From Polaromonas sp. AET17H-212 (GTDB lineage Bacteria > Pseudomonadota > Gammaproteobacteria > Burkholderiales > Burkholderiaceae_C), in contig NZ_NBZW01000001.1 of assembly GCF_002379085.1 (NCBI RefSeq), forward strand, positions 410,862-474,861: DNA of 64,000 nt, written 5' to 3'. This document shows positions 34,628 to 42,442 of this stretch, in pieces (the stretch's first letter is position 1; the number at the start of each line of letters is the position of its first letter). The position numbers and the translations under genes are program-made. The notes beneath the pieces are model-generated. The model was not told where the DNA came from. It saw nothing but the letters and a program-made list of their open reading frames with translations, and searched no databases.

Positions 34628-35487
34628 GCGGCCACCGTGCCCGCCACCTGGCCGCGGCCCTGCGTTTCGTGGGTGGGCGCCCAGTGCAGCAGCTCCAGCT
34701 TGCCGTCGTAGTGCTCCACCAGCGCGGTGCGGCTTTCGACCCAGTCGCCGTCGTTGCAATACAGCACGCCGTTGATGTCGCGCATCTCGGCGCGGTGGAT
34801 GTGGCCGCAAACCACCCCCTGGTGGCCGCGCCGGCGCGCCTCGTTGGCCACCGCGACTTCAAAGTCGGTGACATAGTTCAGCGCGCTCTTGACCTTGTGT
34901 TTGAGGTAGGCCGAGAGCGACCAGTACGGCAGGCCCATGCGCGCGCGCAGGCTGTTGAGGTGGCGGTTGAGCTTGAGCGTGAATTCATAAAGGTTGTCGC
35001 CCACATAAGCCAGCCAGCGGGCGCACTGAACAACGGCGTCGAAATAGTCGCCGTGGACGATCCACAGCCGGCGGCCATCGGCCGTGACGTGGACCGCTTC
35101 TTCGATGACCTCGATGCCGCCGAATTGGTGGCCAATGAATTCACGCGCAAACTCATCGTGGTTGCCGGGCACGTAGACAATCCGGCAGCCCTTGCGTGCG
35201 CGCCGCAGCAGCTTTTGCACCACGTCGTTGTGCGACTGCGGCCAGTACCATTTGCGCCGCAGTTGCCAGCCGTCCACGATGTCGCCCACCAGGTAAAGGT
35301 AGTCGCTGGGGTGCGCCCGGAGGAAGTCCAGCAGCGCCGCGGCCTGGCAGCCGGGCGTGCCCAGGTGCAGGTCGGAGATGAAGATGCTGCGGTAGCGCTT
35401 GCGCAGCGCGGCCTCGTCATGCGCATCCTCCTCACCCGGTGGGAGACCCGGGTTGAGCGCGCCGAGCTTGTCGAACAGCGTGCGCAT
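34624..35487 (-). CDS. plcP: PlcP-like metallophosphoesterase (phospholipase C type)
   Basis: The 287-residue protein has the calcineurin-like metal motifs in order: FISDLHLG, LVGDIVDGW, VPGNHDEF, WIVHGDYFD and VCGHIHRAEM. It is longer than LpxH and belongs to the group often annotated as UDP-2,3-diacylglucosamine diphosphatase; members called PlcP degrade phosphatidylcholine and other phospholipids in phosphate-starved rhizobia and marine bacteria. It is joined to olsB (TGATG overlap) and agt (ATGA overlap), which favours the phospholipase role. An LpxH-like role cannot be fully excluded from sequence. Confidence 0.82.
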   Translation of the reverse strand: MRTLFDKLGALNPGLPPGEEDAHDEAALRKRYRSIFISDLHLGTPGCQAAALLDFLRAHPSDYLYLVGDIVDGWQLRRKWYWPQSHNDVVQKLLRRARKGCRIVYVPGNHDEFAREFIGHQFGGIEVIEEAVHVTADGRRLWIVHGDYFDAVVQCARWLAYVGDNLYEFTLKLNRHLNSLRARMGLPYWSLSAYLKHKVKSALNYVTDFEVAVANEARRRGHQGVVCGHIHRAEMRDINGVLYCNDGDWVESRTALVEHYDGKLELLHWAPTHETQGRGQVAGTVAA

Positions 35488-36341
35488 CAGTCCCCCCGCA
35501 CGGAAAAATGCTTGCGATACCGCGGCGGCAGGTCGGCAATGCGCATCATCATGGGCAGGTCGGCCGAATTGAAGTCCGGGTCCCAGGCCGGTGCGCCCAG
35601 CACTTTGGCGCCCAGGCGCAGGTAACCCTTGATCAGCGCGGGCGGCTCAACGTCCAGCGAGTCGTCGAGCTGCTCGACCGGCAGGGCCAGGCGCGGCGTC
35701 ACGTGGTATTCGATGGATGCGAGGTGGCTTTGCCGGACCTGGCGCCAGATGCTGGCCGCGGCATGCCCGCTGCCGTATTCCGGGTGGCCGCTGTGCTGCA
35801 TCGGAATGCTGGCGCAGCCAATCATGGTGTCGAGCTGGTTGCGCGCCATGAACTCGGCCAGCGCACCCCACAGGGCCAGAATCACACCGCCGTGGCGATG
35901 CTCGGCATGCACACAGCTGCGGCCCAGCTCGACCATGCGTTCGCGCAGGGCGCGCAGACGCGTCAGGTCGAACTCGGTGTCGCTGTAGGTGCTGCCCACG
36001 CGTTTGGCCTGGGTCGGCGTGAGCACGCGGTAGGTGCCTATGACTTCCTGGCTGGCTTCGTCGCGCACCAGCAGGTGTTCACAGAAATCGTCGAACAGGT
36101 CGATGTCGTGGCCCGGCAGCGTGCTGGGCAGCGTCGCCCCCATCTCCAGCGCAAAGACCTGGTACCTCAGCCGCTGCGCTTGCCGGACCTCGTCCTGGTG
36201 CCGGGCCCAGCTTACCTGGATTTTTCCCGGCGCAGCCCCTTGAACAGCGACCGGATCGGCAGCATGAGAGCTTTGATGAAGTGACCCCCGTGGCATTGCG
36301 ACTGGCGACAATGCAAAGGTGGGATTGGGCAGTTCTTTCAT
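35487..36341 (-). CDS. olsB: OlsB-like ornithine-lipid N-acyltransferase (GNAT fold)
   Basis: The 284-residue protein resembles the hemolysin-like GNAT acyltransferases that attach a 3-hydroxyacyl group to ornithine (VRQAQRLRYQVFALEMGAT, DFCEHLLVRDEASQEVIGTYR, MVELGRSCVHAEHRHGG, DTMIGCASIPMQ, LIKGYLRLGAKV). OlsB makes lyso-ornithine lipid, the first step toward a phosphorus-free membrane lipid; OlsA adds the second acyl chain and is not in this window. The ATG at 36341 has a perfect AGGAG. It is the first gene of the olsB-plcP-agt run. A related fold occurs in other acyl-homoserine-lactone-like enzymes, so enzymatic proof is needed. Confidence 0.8.
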   Translation of the reverse strand: MKELPNPTFALSPVAMPRGSLHQSSHAADPVAVQGAAPGKIQVSWARHQDEVRQAQRLRYQVFALEMGATLPSTLPGHDIDLFDDFCEHLLVRDEASQEVIGTYRVLTPTQAKRVGSTYSDTEFDLTRLRALRERMVELGRSCVHAEHRHGGVILALWGALAEFMARNQLDTMIGCASIPMQHSGHPEYGSGHAAASIWRQVRQSHLASIEYHVTPRLALPVEQLDDSLDVEPPALIKGYLRLGAKVLGAPAWDPDFNSADLPMMMRIADLPPRYRKHFSVRGD

Positions 36342-36409
36342 GGTGACTCCTGGTTGTCTTCTCGCAAATGACTCTCGACTCTCGACACGCGACACTCAAA
36401 AATTGCTGT

Positions 36410-36433
36410 AAAAAAGCCCCGGAGAGCGGGGCT
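36410..36433 (-). terminator. Rho-independent terminator of phoX
   Basis: On the minus strand AGCCCCGCTCTCCGGGGCT folds into a GC-rich hairpin followed by six T residues, 16 bases after the phoX stop. It separates phoX from olsB. Confidence 0.88.
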
Positions 36434-36448
36434 GTTGATGCATGGACA

Positions 36449-38401
36449 CTAGGTACCGACGACGCCGCCATCCTTGCGTCGGATGACGACGGTGGCCGAG
36501 CGCGGCCGCCCGCCTGTCGGGCCGTCCGGCCAATGGCTCACTGCTTTCGGCTGGGCCGGGTCGCTGCGCTCGCTGGCGGTCTCGCCCGGATGCTGGATGT
36601 TGATGAACACCGCGCGGCGGTCCGGCGTGAAAGTGATCCCGGTGATCTCGCTGCCGGCCGGGCCGGTCAAAAAGCGTTTGGTCTCGCCGGTCACCGGGTC
36701 GGCGCACAGCATCATGTTGTTGCCCATGCCCTGGTAGGCGTCCTTGTGCATGGCCGAGGTCGAGATGTCGGTCTGTATCCAGAGCAGGCCACCGGCATCG
36801 AACTGCAGGCCGTCGGGGCTGCCGTACATGTCGCCCTTGATGGTGCCGCGGTATTCGGCCTTGCCGGCATTCGGGTCGCCGGCCAGCGCAAAGTGCATCC
36901 AGCGGAACTCGGTGGCGCTGGCGTCGCCGTCGAGCCGGCTGACCGCGCTGTCCTGACGTCCCTTGCCTTCGCGCCAGCGGATGATGTGGCCCATGATGTT
37001 GTCATTGCGCGGGTTGGCCGCATCGGCCATGCGACCGTCCTTGCCGCGGCTGCTGTTGTTGGTCAGCGTGACAAACACCTCGCCGGTGTTGGGGTGCACC
37101 GCCACCCACTCGGGGCGGTCCATCCTGGTGGCGCCCACGGCATCGGCAGCCTGGCGGCACTTGATCAGCACCTCGGCCTGGCTGGCAAAGCCGGCGGCGG
37201 CATTCAAACCGTCTTCGCCATGCACCAGCGGCAGCCAGCGGCCGTAACCCTGTGCATCAAAGCGCGCCACATACAGCGTGCCGTGGTCCAGAATTTCCTG
37301 GTTGGCGCGGTAGCCGCCCGGCTTGACCTTGTCGCGGCTGACAAACTTGTAGATGTACTCAAACCGTTCGTCGTCGCCCATGTAGACCACCGCGCGGCCA
37401 TCGCGGCTCAAGGTTGTCGTGGCCCCCTCATGTTTGATGCGGCCCAGCGCCGTGCGTTTGATCGGGGTCTGTGTCGGGTCCTGCGGGTCGATTTCCACCA
37501 CCCAGCCAAAGCGGTGCGGCTCGTTGGGGTGTTTGGCCGCGTCAAAACGCTCGTCAAACTCGTGCCAGCGGTAACCAAAGCCCTTGGCGCGCAGGCCGTA
37601 ACGTGCCTCGTCCGGGGTCGGCTTGTCTTGCGCCGAGAAGTAACCGTTCCAGTTTTCCTCGCAGGTCAGAAAGGTACCCCACGGCGTCTGGCCGGCGGCG
37701 CAGTTGTTCAGCGTGCCCAGCGGCCGCAGGCCGGCCGGGTCGGCCGAAGTTTTCAGCAGCGCGTGTCCGGCGGCCGGGCCACTGAACAGCATGGGTGTGT
37801 TGCCGGTGACGCGGCGCGCGTAACGCGAGTTGGGCATCACGCGCCAGACACCGGCGCGTTCCACCACCTCGATCACGCTGACGCCGTGCGCCGCCTGCGA
37901 CTTGCGCACCTTGTCGGCGCTCCAGGTCTTCATGCCATCGCTATGCAGCAGGCCGTCGTCGGTGTATTCGTGGTTGATGGCGAGCAGGCCGTGGCGCGGG
38001 TTCTTGTCCAGCGGGAAATACTCCATGCCATCGTGGTGCATGCCCGACTGCAGCAACTGCTCCTGCCAGCTGTTGGACGCATCGGCACTGAAGGCCGGCG
38101 CCGCCGATCCGGCCATGCCGGTCGCGTCACCCCAGCGGTAAAGCACCTGCGCATCGTATTCAGGTGGCACCACCAGCGTATCGGCGCTGGACACCGGCAC
38201 CCCGGTAAAACCAAGCGGTTTGCCCTTGGCCGCCGTGGCGGCGTTGGCCGTGAGCGTGTGCGAACCCATCAGCAGCGCCACCGCCGCCGTCGTGCAACGC
38301 AGCACATGGCGGCGCCCGCCGTCTACTTCATGAATGAAGGGGTTGGACGTCGTGTTGACGCCTTCACCCTGCTCGTAATCCTTGCCGAATCCCTGACCCA
38401 T
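36449..38401 (-). CDS. phoX: PhoX family alkaline phosphatase
   Basis: The 650-residue protein matches the PhoX family (DUF839), calcium- and iron-dependent monoesterases that free phosphate from organic esters in the periplasm. It has a twin-arginine-type export signal within the first 60 residues (GRRHVLRCTTAAVALLMG), as PhoX enzymes do. Visible later segments include FLTCEENWNGYF, GWVVEIDPQDP, VVYMGDDERFEYIYKFV and GITFTPDRRAVFINIQHPGE. A PhoB box lies 64 to 92 bases upstream and a terminator follows the stop. Confidence 0.93.
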   Translation of the reverse strand: MGQGFGKDYEQGEGVNTTSNPFIHEVDGGRRHVLRCTTAAVALLMGSHTLTANAATAAKGKPLGFTGVPVSSADTLVVPPEYDAQVLYRWGDATGMAGSAAPAFSADASNSWQEQLLQSGMHHDGMEYFPLDKNPRHGLLAINHEYTDDGLLHSDGMKTWSADKVRKSQAAHGVSVIEVVERAGVWRVMPNSRYARRVTGNTPMLFSGPAAGHALLKTSADPAGLRPLGTLNNCAAGQTPWGTFLTCEENWNGYFSAQDKPTPDEARYGLRAKGFGYRWHEFDERFDAAKHPNEPHRFGWVVEIDPQDPTQTPIKRTALGRIKHEGATTTLSRDGRAVVYMGDDERFEYIYKFVSRDKVKPGGYRANQEILDHGTLYVARFDAQGYGRWLPLVHGEDGLNAAAGFASQAEVLIKCRQAADAVGATRMDRPEWVAVHPNTGEVFVTLTNNSSRGKDGRMADAANPRNDNIMGHIIRWREGKGRQDSAVSRLDGDASATEFRWMHFALAGDPNAGKAEYRGTIKGDMYGSPDGLQFDAGGLLWIQTDISTSAMHKDAYQGMGNNMMLCADPVTGETKRFLTGPAGSEITGITFTPDRRAVFINIQHPGETASERSDPAQPKAVSHWPDGPTGGRPRSATVVIRRKDGGVVGT

Positions 38402-38464
38402 GAATCACTCTCCATCGTGTTTTTAGCTGATGCGGTGATTCTGGAAGCGCGCGGTGACGTGTTC

Positions 38465-38493
38465 ATGTCGGTTTGATGGCAGTTTGATGACAG
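38465..38493 (-). promoter_or_regulatory. PhoB box of phoX
   Basis: Minus-strand half-sites at 11-base spacing are CTGTCAT, CTGCCAT and a degenerate CCGACAT, each separated by four bases (CAAA). This matches the Pho box pattern seen before pstS and ppk1. Confidence 0.85.
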
Positions 38494-38509
38494 CCGTTGG
38501 CCGGCTCTG

Positions 38510-38566
38510 ATTGCTATGGAATAGATAGCTGCTTGCGTTTTCAGCGCAAGGGCTGGATGCCGATCC
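38510..38566 (+). repeat. ATAGCTG-family repeat
   Basis: ATTGCTATGGAATAGATAGC is followed by TGCTTGCG, CGCAAGGGCTGG and ATGCCGAT. It lies just beyond the phoX promoter, at the left edge of a decayed intergenic stretch. Confidence 0.72.
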
Positions 38567-38627
38567 TGTTCATCATTGATGGTGTCGTAGCTGACGACGC
38601 CGCATCGTTCAGGCGGAGCCTGTGGAA

Positions 38628-38677
38628 GCCTGTCCTGAGCTTGACGAAGGGTTCTTCGACAGACTCAGGGCGAACGG
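38628..38677 (+). repeat. REP-like palindromic repeat, copy 1
   Basis: The segment GCCTGTCCTGAGCTTGACGA, then AGGGTTCTTCGACAGACTCA, then GGGCGAACGG is an imperfect dyad of the widely spread CTGAG(C)xTGTCGAAG type. A second copy lies at 42383-42458 in the other orientation. It sits directly in front of the dehydrogenase remnant. Confidence 0.75.
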
Positions 38678-38710
38678 TAGCGGGTTGCTTGTCATCATCG
38701 ATGGAAGCCT

Positions 38711-38851
38711 ATGGCCACCGTGCGCAAGGTGTTCGAAACCAACACCTTCGGGATGATGGTCGGGATCCAGGCCGTTCTGCCGACGTTCCGCGCCCGCCCG
38801 TCGGGGCTGAGGAAGGACGTCAATACCAGCCCGCTGTCTTCATCTCGCTGA
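38711..38851 (+). pseudogene. Remnant of a short-chain dehydrogenase/reductase gene
   Basis: A 46-codon frame (MATVRKVFETNTFGMMVGIQ, then AVLPTFRARPSG and VNTS) matches the central part of SDR proteins: the vNxfG and LPxxR stretch that comes before the catalytic Ser. The Rossmann N-terminus and the YxxxK active site are missing, and the frame ends at TGA. The gap 38498-38819 otherwise holds the ATAGCTG and REP repeats and no full gene. This is probably a deletion scar. Confidence 0.55.
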
Positions 38852-39335
38852 CCAGGATTTTCGCGAAGGAGTCAACAAACGCGTCGGGATCCGCGTAGTC
38901 AGAGCCATTCGTAGCAACCGAAATCCAGCCGCGCGTGTGGCCGGAAGCCGCGCGAATCACTACCGCGATTTCGAAATGTTTGGCCCCCGCACTGTTATAG
39001 GTGAACGTCTTGGGTGTCAGTTCGAGAGTAAAGTCGTTTCCCTTGGGAACTCCGCTTTCAGCGAGCAATTTTTCTATCTTCCCCGGTCCCTTCTTGAGGA
39101 AAGCGTCGAGCACAGGGGCGACCTCCTTGCGGGCGTATTCCGCGCCGAAGGCCTTTGGATAGCGCAACTTCACATCGTGGAACGTTTCCCACTGAACTTT
39201 CGCCGATGTCAGCTTGAGTTGCCCTACTGCTTCTGGCTTCGAGGTCAGGCGGGCGCCAGCGCAGCCCGTCATCGCCAACATGGCTCCCAGCGCGACAGCG
39301 AACACCAGGGCCACGGCCCGAAATTTTTCCCGCAT
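38820..39335 (-). CDS. Putative lipoprotein of unknown function
   Basis: The 171-residue protein has a lipoprotein signal (VALVFAVALGAMLAMTGC, Cys near residue 24) and a soluble alpha/beta domain with DVKLRYPKAFGAEYARKEV and a C-terminal helix. I do not recognise the family. The ATG at 39335 has a GGAGGAG site at a good distance and is preferred over starts 5 or 10 codons upstream. The 3' end overlaps the dehydrogenase remnant on the other strand by 32 bases. Confidence 0.72.
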   Translation of the reverse strand: MREKFRAVALVFAVALGAMLAMTGCAGARLTSKPEAVGQLKLTSAKVQWETFHDVKLRYPKAFGAEYARKEVAPVLDAFLKKGPGKIEKLLAESGVPKGNDFTLELTPKTFTYNSAGAKHFEIAVVIRAASGHTRGWISVATNGSDYADPDAFVDSFAKILVSEMKTAGWY

Positions 39336-39494
39336 AAGTAGCTCCTCCATTGAATATCGCCGCATTCTACGCAGCGGGTTGTCGAATCGCCCGCGACCGA
39401 GGACCCATTCAGGCTTGGGCTACAAGCCTCTCCACACCAGGGCGAACCCTCCGGCATCGCCGGCGTCACGGTCACTGGCTGGCAAGCAAGCAAG

Positions 39495-39554
39495 ATGCTA
39501 TCAATACAATAGCTGCGTGCGCCAGACCCTAAAGGGCTGGAGGCCTATTTGATT
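39495..39554 (+). repeat. ATAGCTG-family repeat
   Basis: ATGCTATCAATACAATAGCT, then GCGTGCGCC, AAAGGGCTGGAGGCC and TATTTGATTC. It is a full-length, well-conserved copy lying between the lipoprotein gene and the 3' end of arsH. Confidence 0.8.
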
Positions 39555-39562
39555 CATATAGC

Positions 39563-40300
39563 TCACAAACTCCGCTGATTCACCCTTTGTGCCAGCGCCT
39601 CGGCACTCTCCTTGCGCTCGCTGTACCGGTCCACCAGATAAGGCGCCACATCACGCGTGAGCAACGTCAACTTCACCAGCTCTTCCATCACATCGACCAC
39701 GCGGTCGTAATAGGCGGACGGCTTCATGCGCCCGGCTTCGTCGAACTCCAGGAAAGCCTTGGCGACGGAGGACTGGTTCGGAATCGTCAGCATGCGCATC
39801 CAGCGGCCCAGCACGCGCAGCTGGTTCACCGCGTTGAAGGACTGCGAGCCGCCGCTGACCTGCATCAGCGCCAGCGTCTTGCCCTGGGTCGGACGCACCG
39901 CGCCCTGCGCCAGCGGAATCCAGTCGATCTGCGACTTCATGATGCCGGTCATGGCGCCGTGCCGTTCGGGTGATGTCCAGACCATGCCCTCGGCCCACTG
40001 CGCGAGTTGCCGCAGCTCTTGCACCTTGGGGTGGCTGTCGGGTGCGTCGTCGGGCAGCGGCAGACCACTCGGGTCAAAGGTGTTGGTTTCGGCGCCCATG
40101 GCCTGCAGCAGACGGGCGGCTTCCTCGCTGAGGAGGCGGCTGTAGGCGCGCTCACGCACCGAGCCATACAGCAGCAGGATGCGCGGCGCATGCGCGGACG
40201 GCCGAAACGCCTGCAGTGCGCTGGTCGTGGGCAGCGCGAACAGGCTTGGGTCGAGGTTGGGCAGGTCGTCAAGCACCGGCAACACGTTCCCCTTTGTCAT
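39563..40300 (-). CDS. arsH: ArsH, NADPH-dependent FMN reductase of arsenic resistance
   Basis: The 245-residue flavodoxin-fold protein carries the ArsH FMN motif ([15 protein letters not shown]) and the segments [20 protein letters not shown] and [20 protein letters not shown]. ArsH oxidises trivalent organoarsenicals such as methylarsenite to less toxic forms and also acts as a quinone or azo reductase. Its start overlaps the arsC end by 32 bases, so the two are on one message divergent from arsR. Confidence 0.95.
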   Translation of the reverse strand: MTKGNVLPVLDDLPNLDPSLFALPTTSALQAFRPSAHAPRILLLYGSVRERAYSRLLSEEAARLLQAMGAETNTFDPSGLPLPDDAPDSHPKVQELRQLAQWAEGMVWTSPERHGAMTGIMKSQIDWIPLAQGAVRPTQGKTLALMQVSGGSQSFNAVNQLRVLGRWMRMLTIPNQSSVAKAFLEFDEAGRMKPSAYYDRVVDVMEELVKLTLLTRDVAPYLVDRYSERKESAEALAQRVNQRSL

Positions 40301-40700
40301 TGATGACCTGCTCGCCGTCTTCCTTGGTGAAAGCGCCCTGCTGCGGCGCAGGCAGGATGTCGAGCACCGCTTCGGACGGCCGGCACAGGCGCGTGCCCAG
40401 CGGCGTCACAACGATGGGGCGGTTGATCAGGATCGGGTGGGCCAGCATGGCGTCCAGCAGTTGCTCGTCGGTCAGCGCCGGGTTGTCGAGCTGGAGTTCG
40501 GCGTAGCGCTTTTCCTTGCTGCGGATCAGCGCACGCAGCGGCTGCCCGGTCTGGGCCGCCAACCGGGCCAAAGTCTCGCGGCTGGGCGGGGTGTTGATGT
40601 ACTCGACGACTTCGGGCTCGGCCCCGCTGTTGCGTATCAGCGCCAGCGTGTTGCGCGAGGTGCTGCACTGGGGGTTGTGGTAAATCGTGATGTCGGCCAT
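40269..40700 (-). CDS. arsC: Glutaredoxin-type arsenate reductase ArsC
   Basis: The 143-residue protein starts [20 protein letters not shown] with the catalytic Cys of the Spx/ArsC family near residue 12; the Arg residues for arsenate contact are in INRPIVV and GTRLCRPSE. It uses glutathione and glutaredoxin to reduce arsenate to arsenite, which ArsB exports. A good ribosome site (AAGGAAAAAAGAT) precedes the ATG. It shares the arsR operator region. Confidence 0.95.
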   Translation of the reverse strand: MADITIYHNPQCSTSRNTLALIRNSGAEPEVVEYINTPPSRETLARLAAQTGQPLRALIRSKEKRYAELQLDNPALTDEQLLDAMLAHPILINRPIVVTPLGTRLCRPSEAVLDILPAPQQGAFTKEDGEQVINDKGERVAGA

Positions 40701-40747
40701 ATCTTTTTTCCTTGTTTGATTGCTCGAGTGATTGCCTCAATTCAATT

Positions 40748-40765
40748 GTTCAATTATATTTGAAC
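40748..40765 (+). promoter_or_regulatory. Putative ArsR operator
   Basis: The inverted repeat GTTCAA, six bases, TTGAAC lies one base before the arsR ATG, in the AT-rich 66-base gap between arsC and arsR. It is positioned so that one repressor site could control both directions. The site leaves no room for a ribosome-binding site before arsR. Confidence 0.6.
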
Positions 40766-40766
40766 T

Positions 40767-41087
40767 ATGGAAATAAAAACCTTTGACGAAGTTGCTGCGG
40801 TGCGCGCACTGGCCGCGCTGGCACAGGCTCAGCGCCTGCGCACCTTTCGCGCCCTGGTGGTGGCCGGCCCCGACGGGCTGACACCGGGGGCCATCGCCGA
40901 ACTGCTGGACGTTGCGCCCAGCGCCTTGTCTTTCCACCTGAAAGAACTCGCGCATTCCGGCTTGGTCAGCAGCGAGCCACGCGGCCGCAACCTGATTTAC
41001 CGCGCCAACTTCGAGCAGATGACCGCCCTGCTGGGCTACCTGACCGAACACTGTTGCCAGGGCGAAAGCTGCGGCGTGAACTGCTGA
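40767..41087 (+). CDS. arsR: ArsR family arsenite-responsive repressor
   Basis: The 106-residue winged-helix protein has helix-turn-helix residues VAPSALSFHLKELAHSGLVS and a C-terminal cysteine cluster (CCQGESCGVNC) instead of the ELCVCDL motif of E. coli ArsR, so arsenite is probably bound at the C-terminus as in other ArsR subtypes. It should repress both ars directions. No Shine-Dalgarno sequence is visible before its ATG. Two bases separate its stop codon from the ATP-grasp start. Confidence 0.93.
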   Translation: MEIKTFDEVAAVRALAALAQAQRLRTFRALVVAGPDGLTPGAIAELLDVAPSALSFHLKELAHSGLVSSEPRGRNLIYRANFEQMTALLGYLTEHCCQGESCGVNC

Positions 41088-41089
41088 CC

Positions 41090-42442
41090 ATGAACCTTGC
41101 CGAGACCCTCAATCTGGGTTGCCTGTGCCGCACCCTGAACCCCGAGCGCCTGCGCCAGCAGCTGGAAACCGACCCCAGCCTGCAGGGCATGCTGGCCGCT
41201 CTGGCCACCACCCATCCGCACCTGTTCTCCGAGACGGCGGTGTTTCTGGACCCGGCCATCCGCGCCACGCTGGGCCAGGCGATTGCTGCCATCGAAGGCG
41301 TGATCGCCCTGCCCGCCTACCAGCAAGCGGCGCTGGCCCGTGCGCCCGACATTGCCCGCCATGATTTCGGCCCCGCCGGCGTCTTCATGGCCTATGACTT
41401 TCACCTGGGCGCCGATGGCCCGCGCCTGATCGAAATCAACACCAACGCCGGCGGCGCGCTGCTCAACGCCGCGCTGGCACGTGCGCACCGCGACTGCTGC
41501 GAACCCATGCAAGGACTGATGGATGCGGCCAGCGACCTGACGCGGCTGGATGAAACCTTTATCGCCATGTTCCGCGCCGAGTGGCAGGCCCAGCGCGGCG
41601 CGCAGCCGCTGCGCAGCGTGCTGATCACCGACGATGCACCGGAGTCCCAGTACCTGGCGCCTGAATTCACCCTGGCACGGCAGTTGTTCCTCGCGCACGG
41701 CATCACCGCTGCCGTGGGTGATGCGCGTGAACTGTCATGGAAAGACGGCGCCTTGTGGCACCCGGCCCTGCCTGCCGGCGTGGCCGTTGATCTGGTCTAC
41801 AACCGCCTGACCGACTTCAGCCTGGCCGAGCCGGCCCATGCCGCCCTGCGCAGCGCCTATATGGCGGGCGCGGCGGTTGTCACGCCGCACCCGCGTGCGC
41901 ACGCGCTGTACGCCGACAAGCGCAACCTGATCACCCTCGGCGACGATGCGCTGCTGGCCTCCTGGGGCGTGTCGGCCGACGACCGGCGCCTGCTGCAGGC
42001 GGTGGTTCCGCACACCGAACTCGTTACCGCCGACCATGCGGACGATCTATGGGCACGCCGCCGCCAGCTCTTCTTCAAACCCGCGGGAGGTTTCGGCGCC
42101 AAGGCCGCCTACCGCGGCGACAAACTCACAAAAAGTGTCTGGGTCCACATCACTGCGGGCGGTTTCATCGCCCAGGCGCTGGTGCCGCCCAGTGAAAGGC
42201 TGGTCGATGTCGATGGTGTGGCGACGCGCCTGAAGCTGGACCTGCGCGCCTACACCTACCGCGGCCAGGTGCAGCTGCTGGCGGCGCGCACCTACACCGG
42301 CCAGACCACCAACTTCCGCACCGCCGGGGGCGGCTTTTCACCGGTGGTGGTGCTGCCTCTAGAGCCCAACACTGTTCGCCTGACCGTTCGCCCTGAGCTT
42401 GTCGAAGGCGCGCCTCAAAGCCAGGAGGCTTCGACCCTTTGA
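41090..42442 (+). CDS. ATP-grasp-like ligase of the arsenic operon, function unknown
   Basis: The 450-residue protein resembles the ATP-grasp enzymes of the glutathionylspermidine-synthase or circularly permuted type: PRLIEINTNAGGALLNAALA (near residues 110-130), QLFFKPAGGFGAKAAYRG, LKLDLRAYTYRGQVQLLAAR and NFRTAGGGFSPVV near the end. Such enzymes join a carboxylate to an amine or thiol through an acyl phosphate. It lies between arsR and the second arsC, within two bases of arsR, so it is probably arsenic-induced. The last 18 or so codons lie in a REP-like repeat. The substrate is unknown; a peptide or thiol that helps arsenic detoxification is a guess. Confidence 0.72.
   Translation: MNLAETLNLGCLCRTLNPERLRQQLETDPSLQGMLAALATTHPHLFSETAVFLDPAIRATLGQAIAAIEGVIALPAYQQAALARAPDIARHDFGPAGVFMAYDFHLGADGPRLIEINTNAGGALLNAALARAHRDCCEPMQGLMDAASDLTRLDETFIAMFRAEWQAQRGAQPLRSVLITDDAPESQYLAPEFTLARQLFLAHGITAAVGDARELSWKDGALWHPALPAGVAVDLVYNRLTDFSLAEPAHAALRSAYMAGAAVVTPHPRAHALYADKRNLITLGDDALLASWGVSADDRRLLQAVVPHTELVTADHADDLWARRRQLFFKPAGGFGAKAAYRGDKLTKSVWVHITAGGFIAQALVPPSERLVDVDGVATRLKLDLRAYTYRGQVQLLAARTYTGQTTNFRTAGGGFSPVVVLPLEPNTVRLTVRPELVEGAPQSQEASTL

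Noticed and set aside
38497..38898. A 133-codon plus-strand frame
   Set aside because: It is made of ATAGCTG and REP-like repeats plus a wrong-frame reading of the dehydrogenase remnant; no family similarity.
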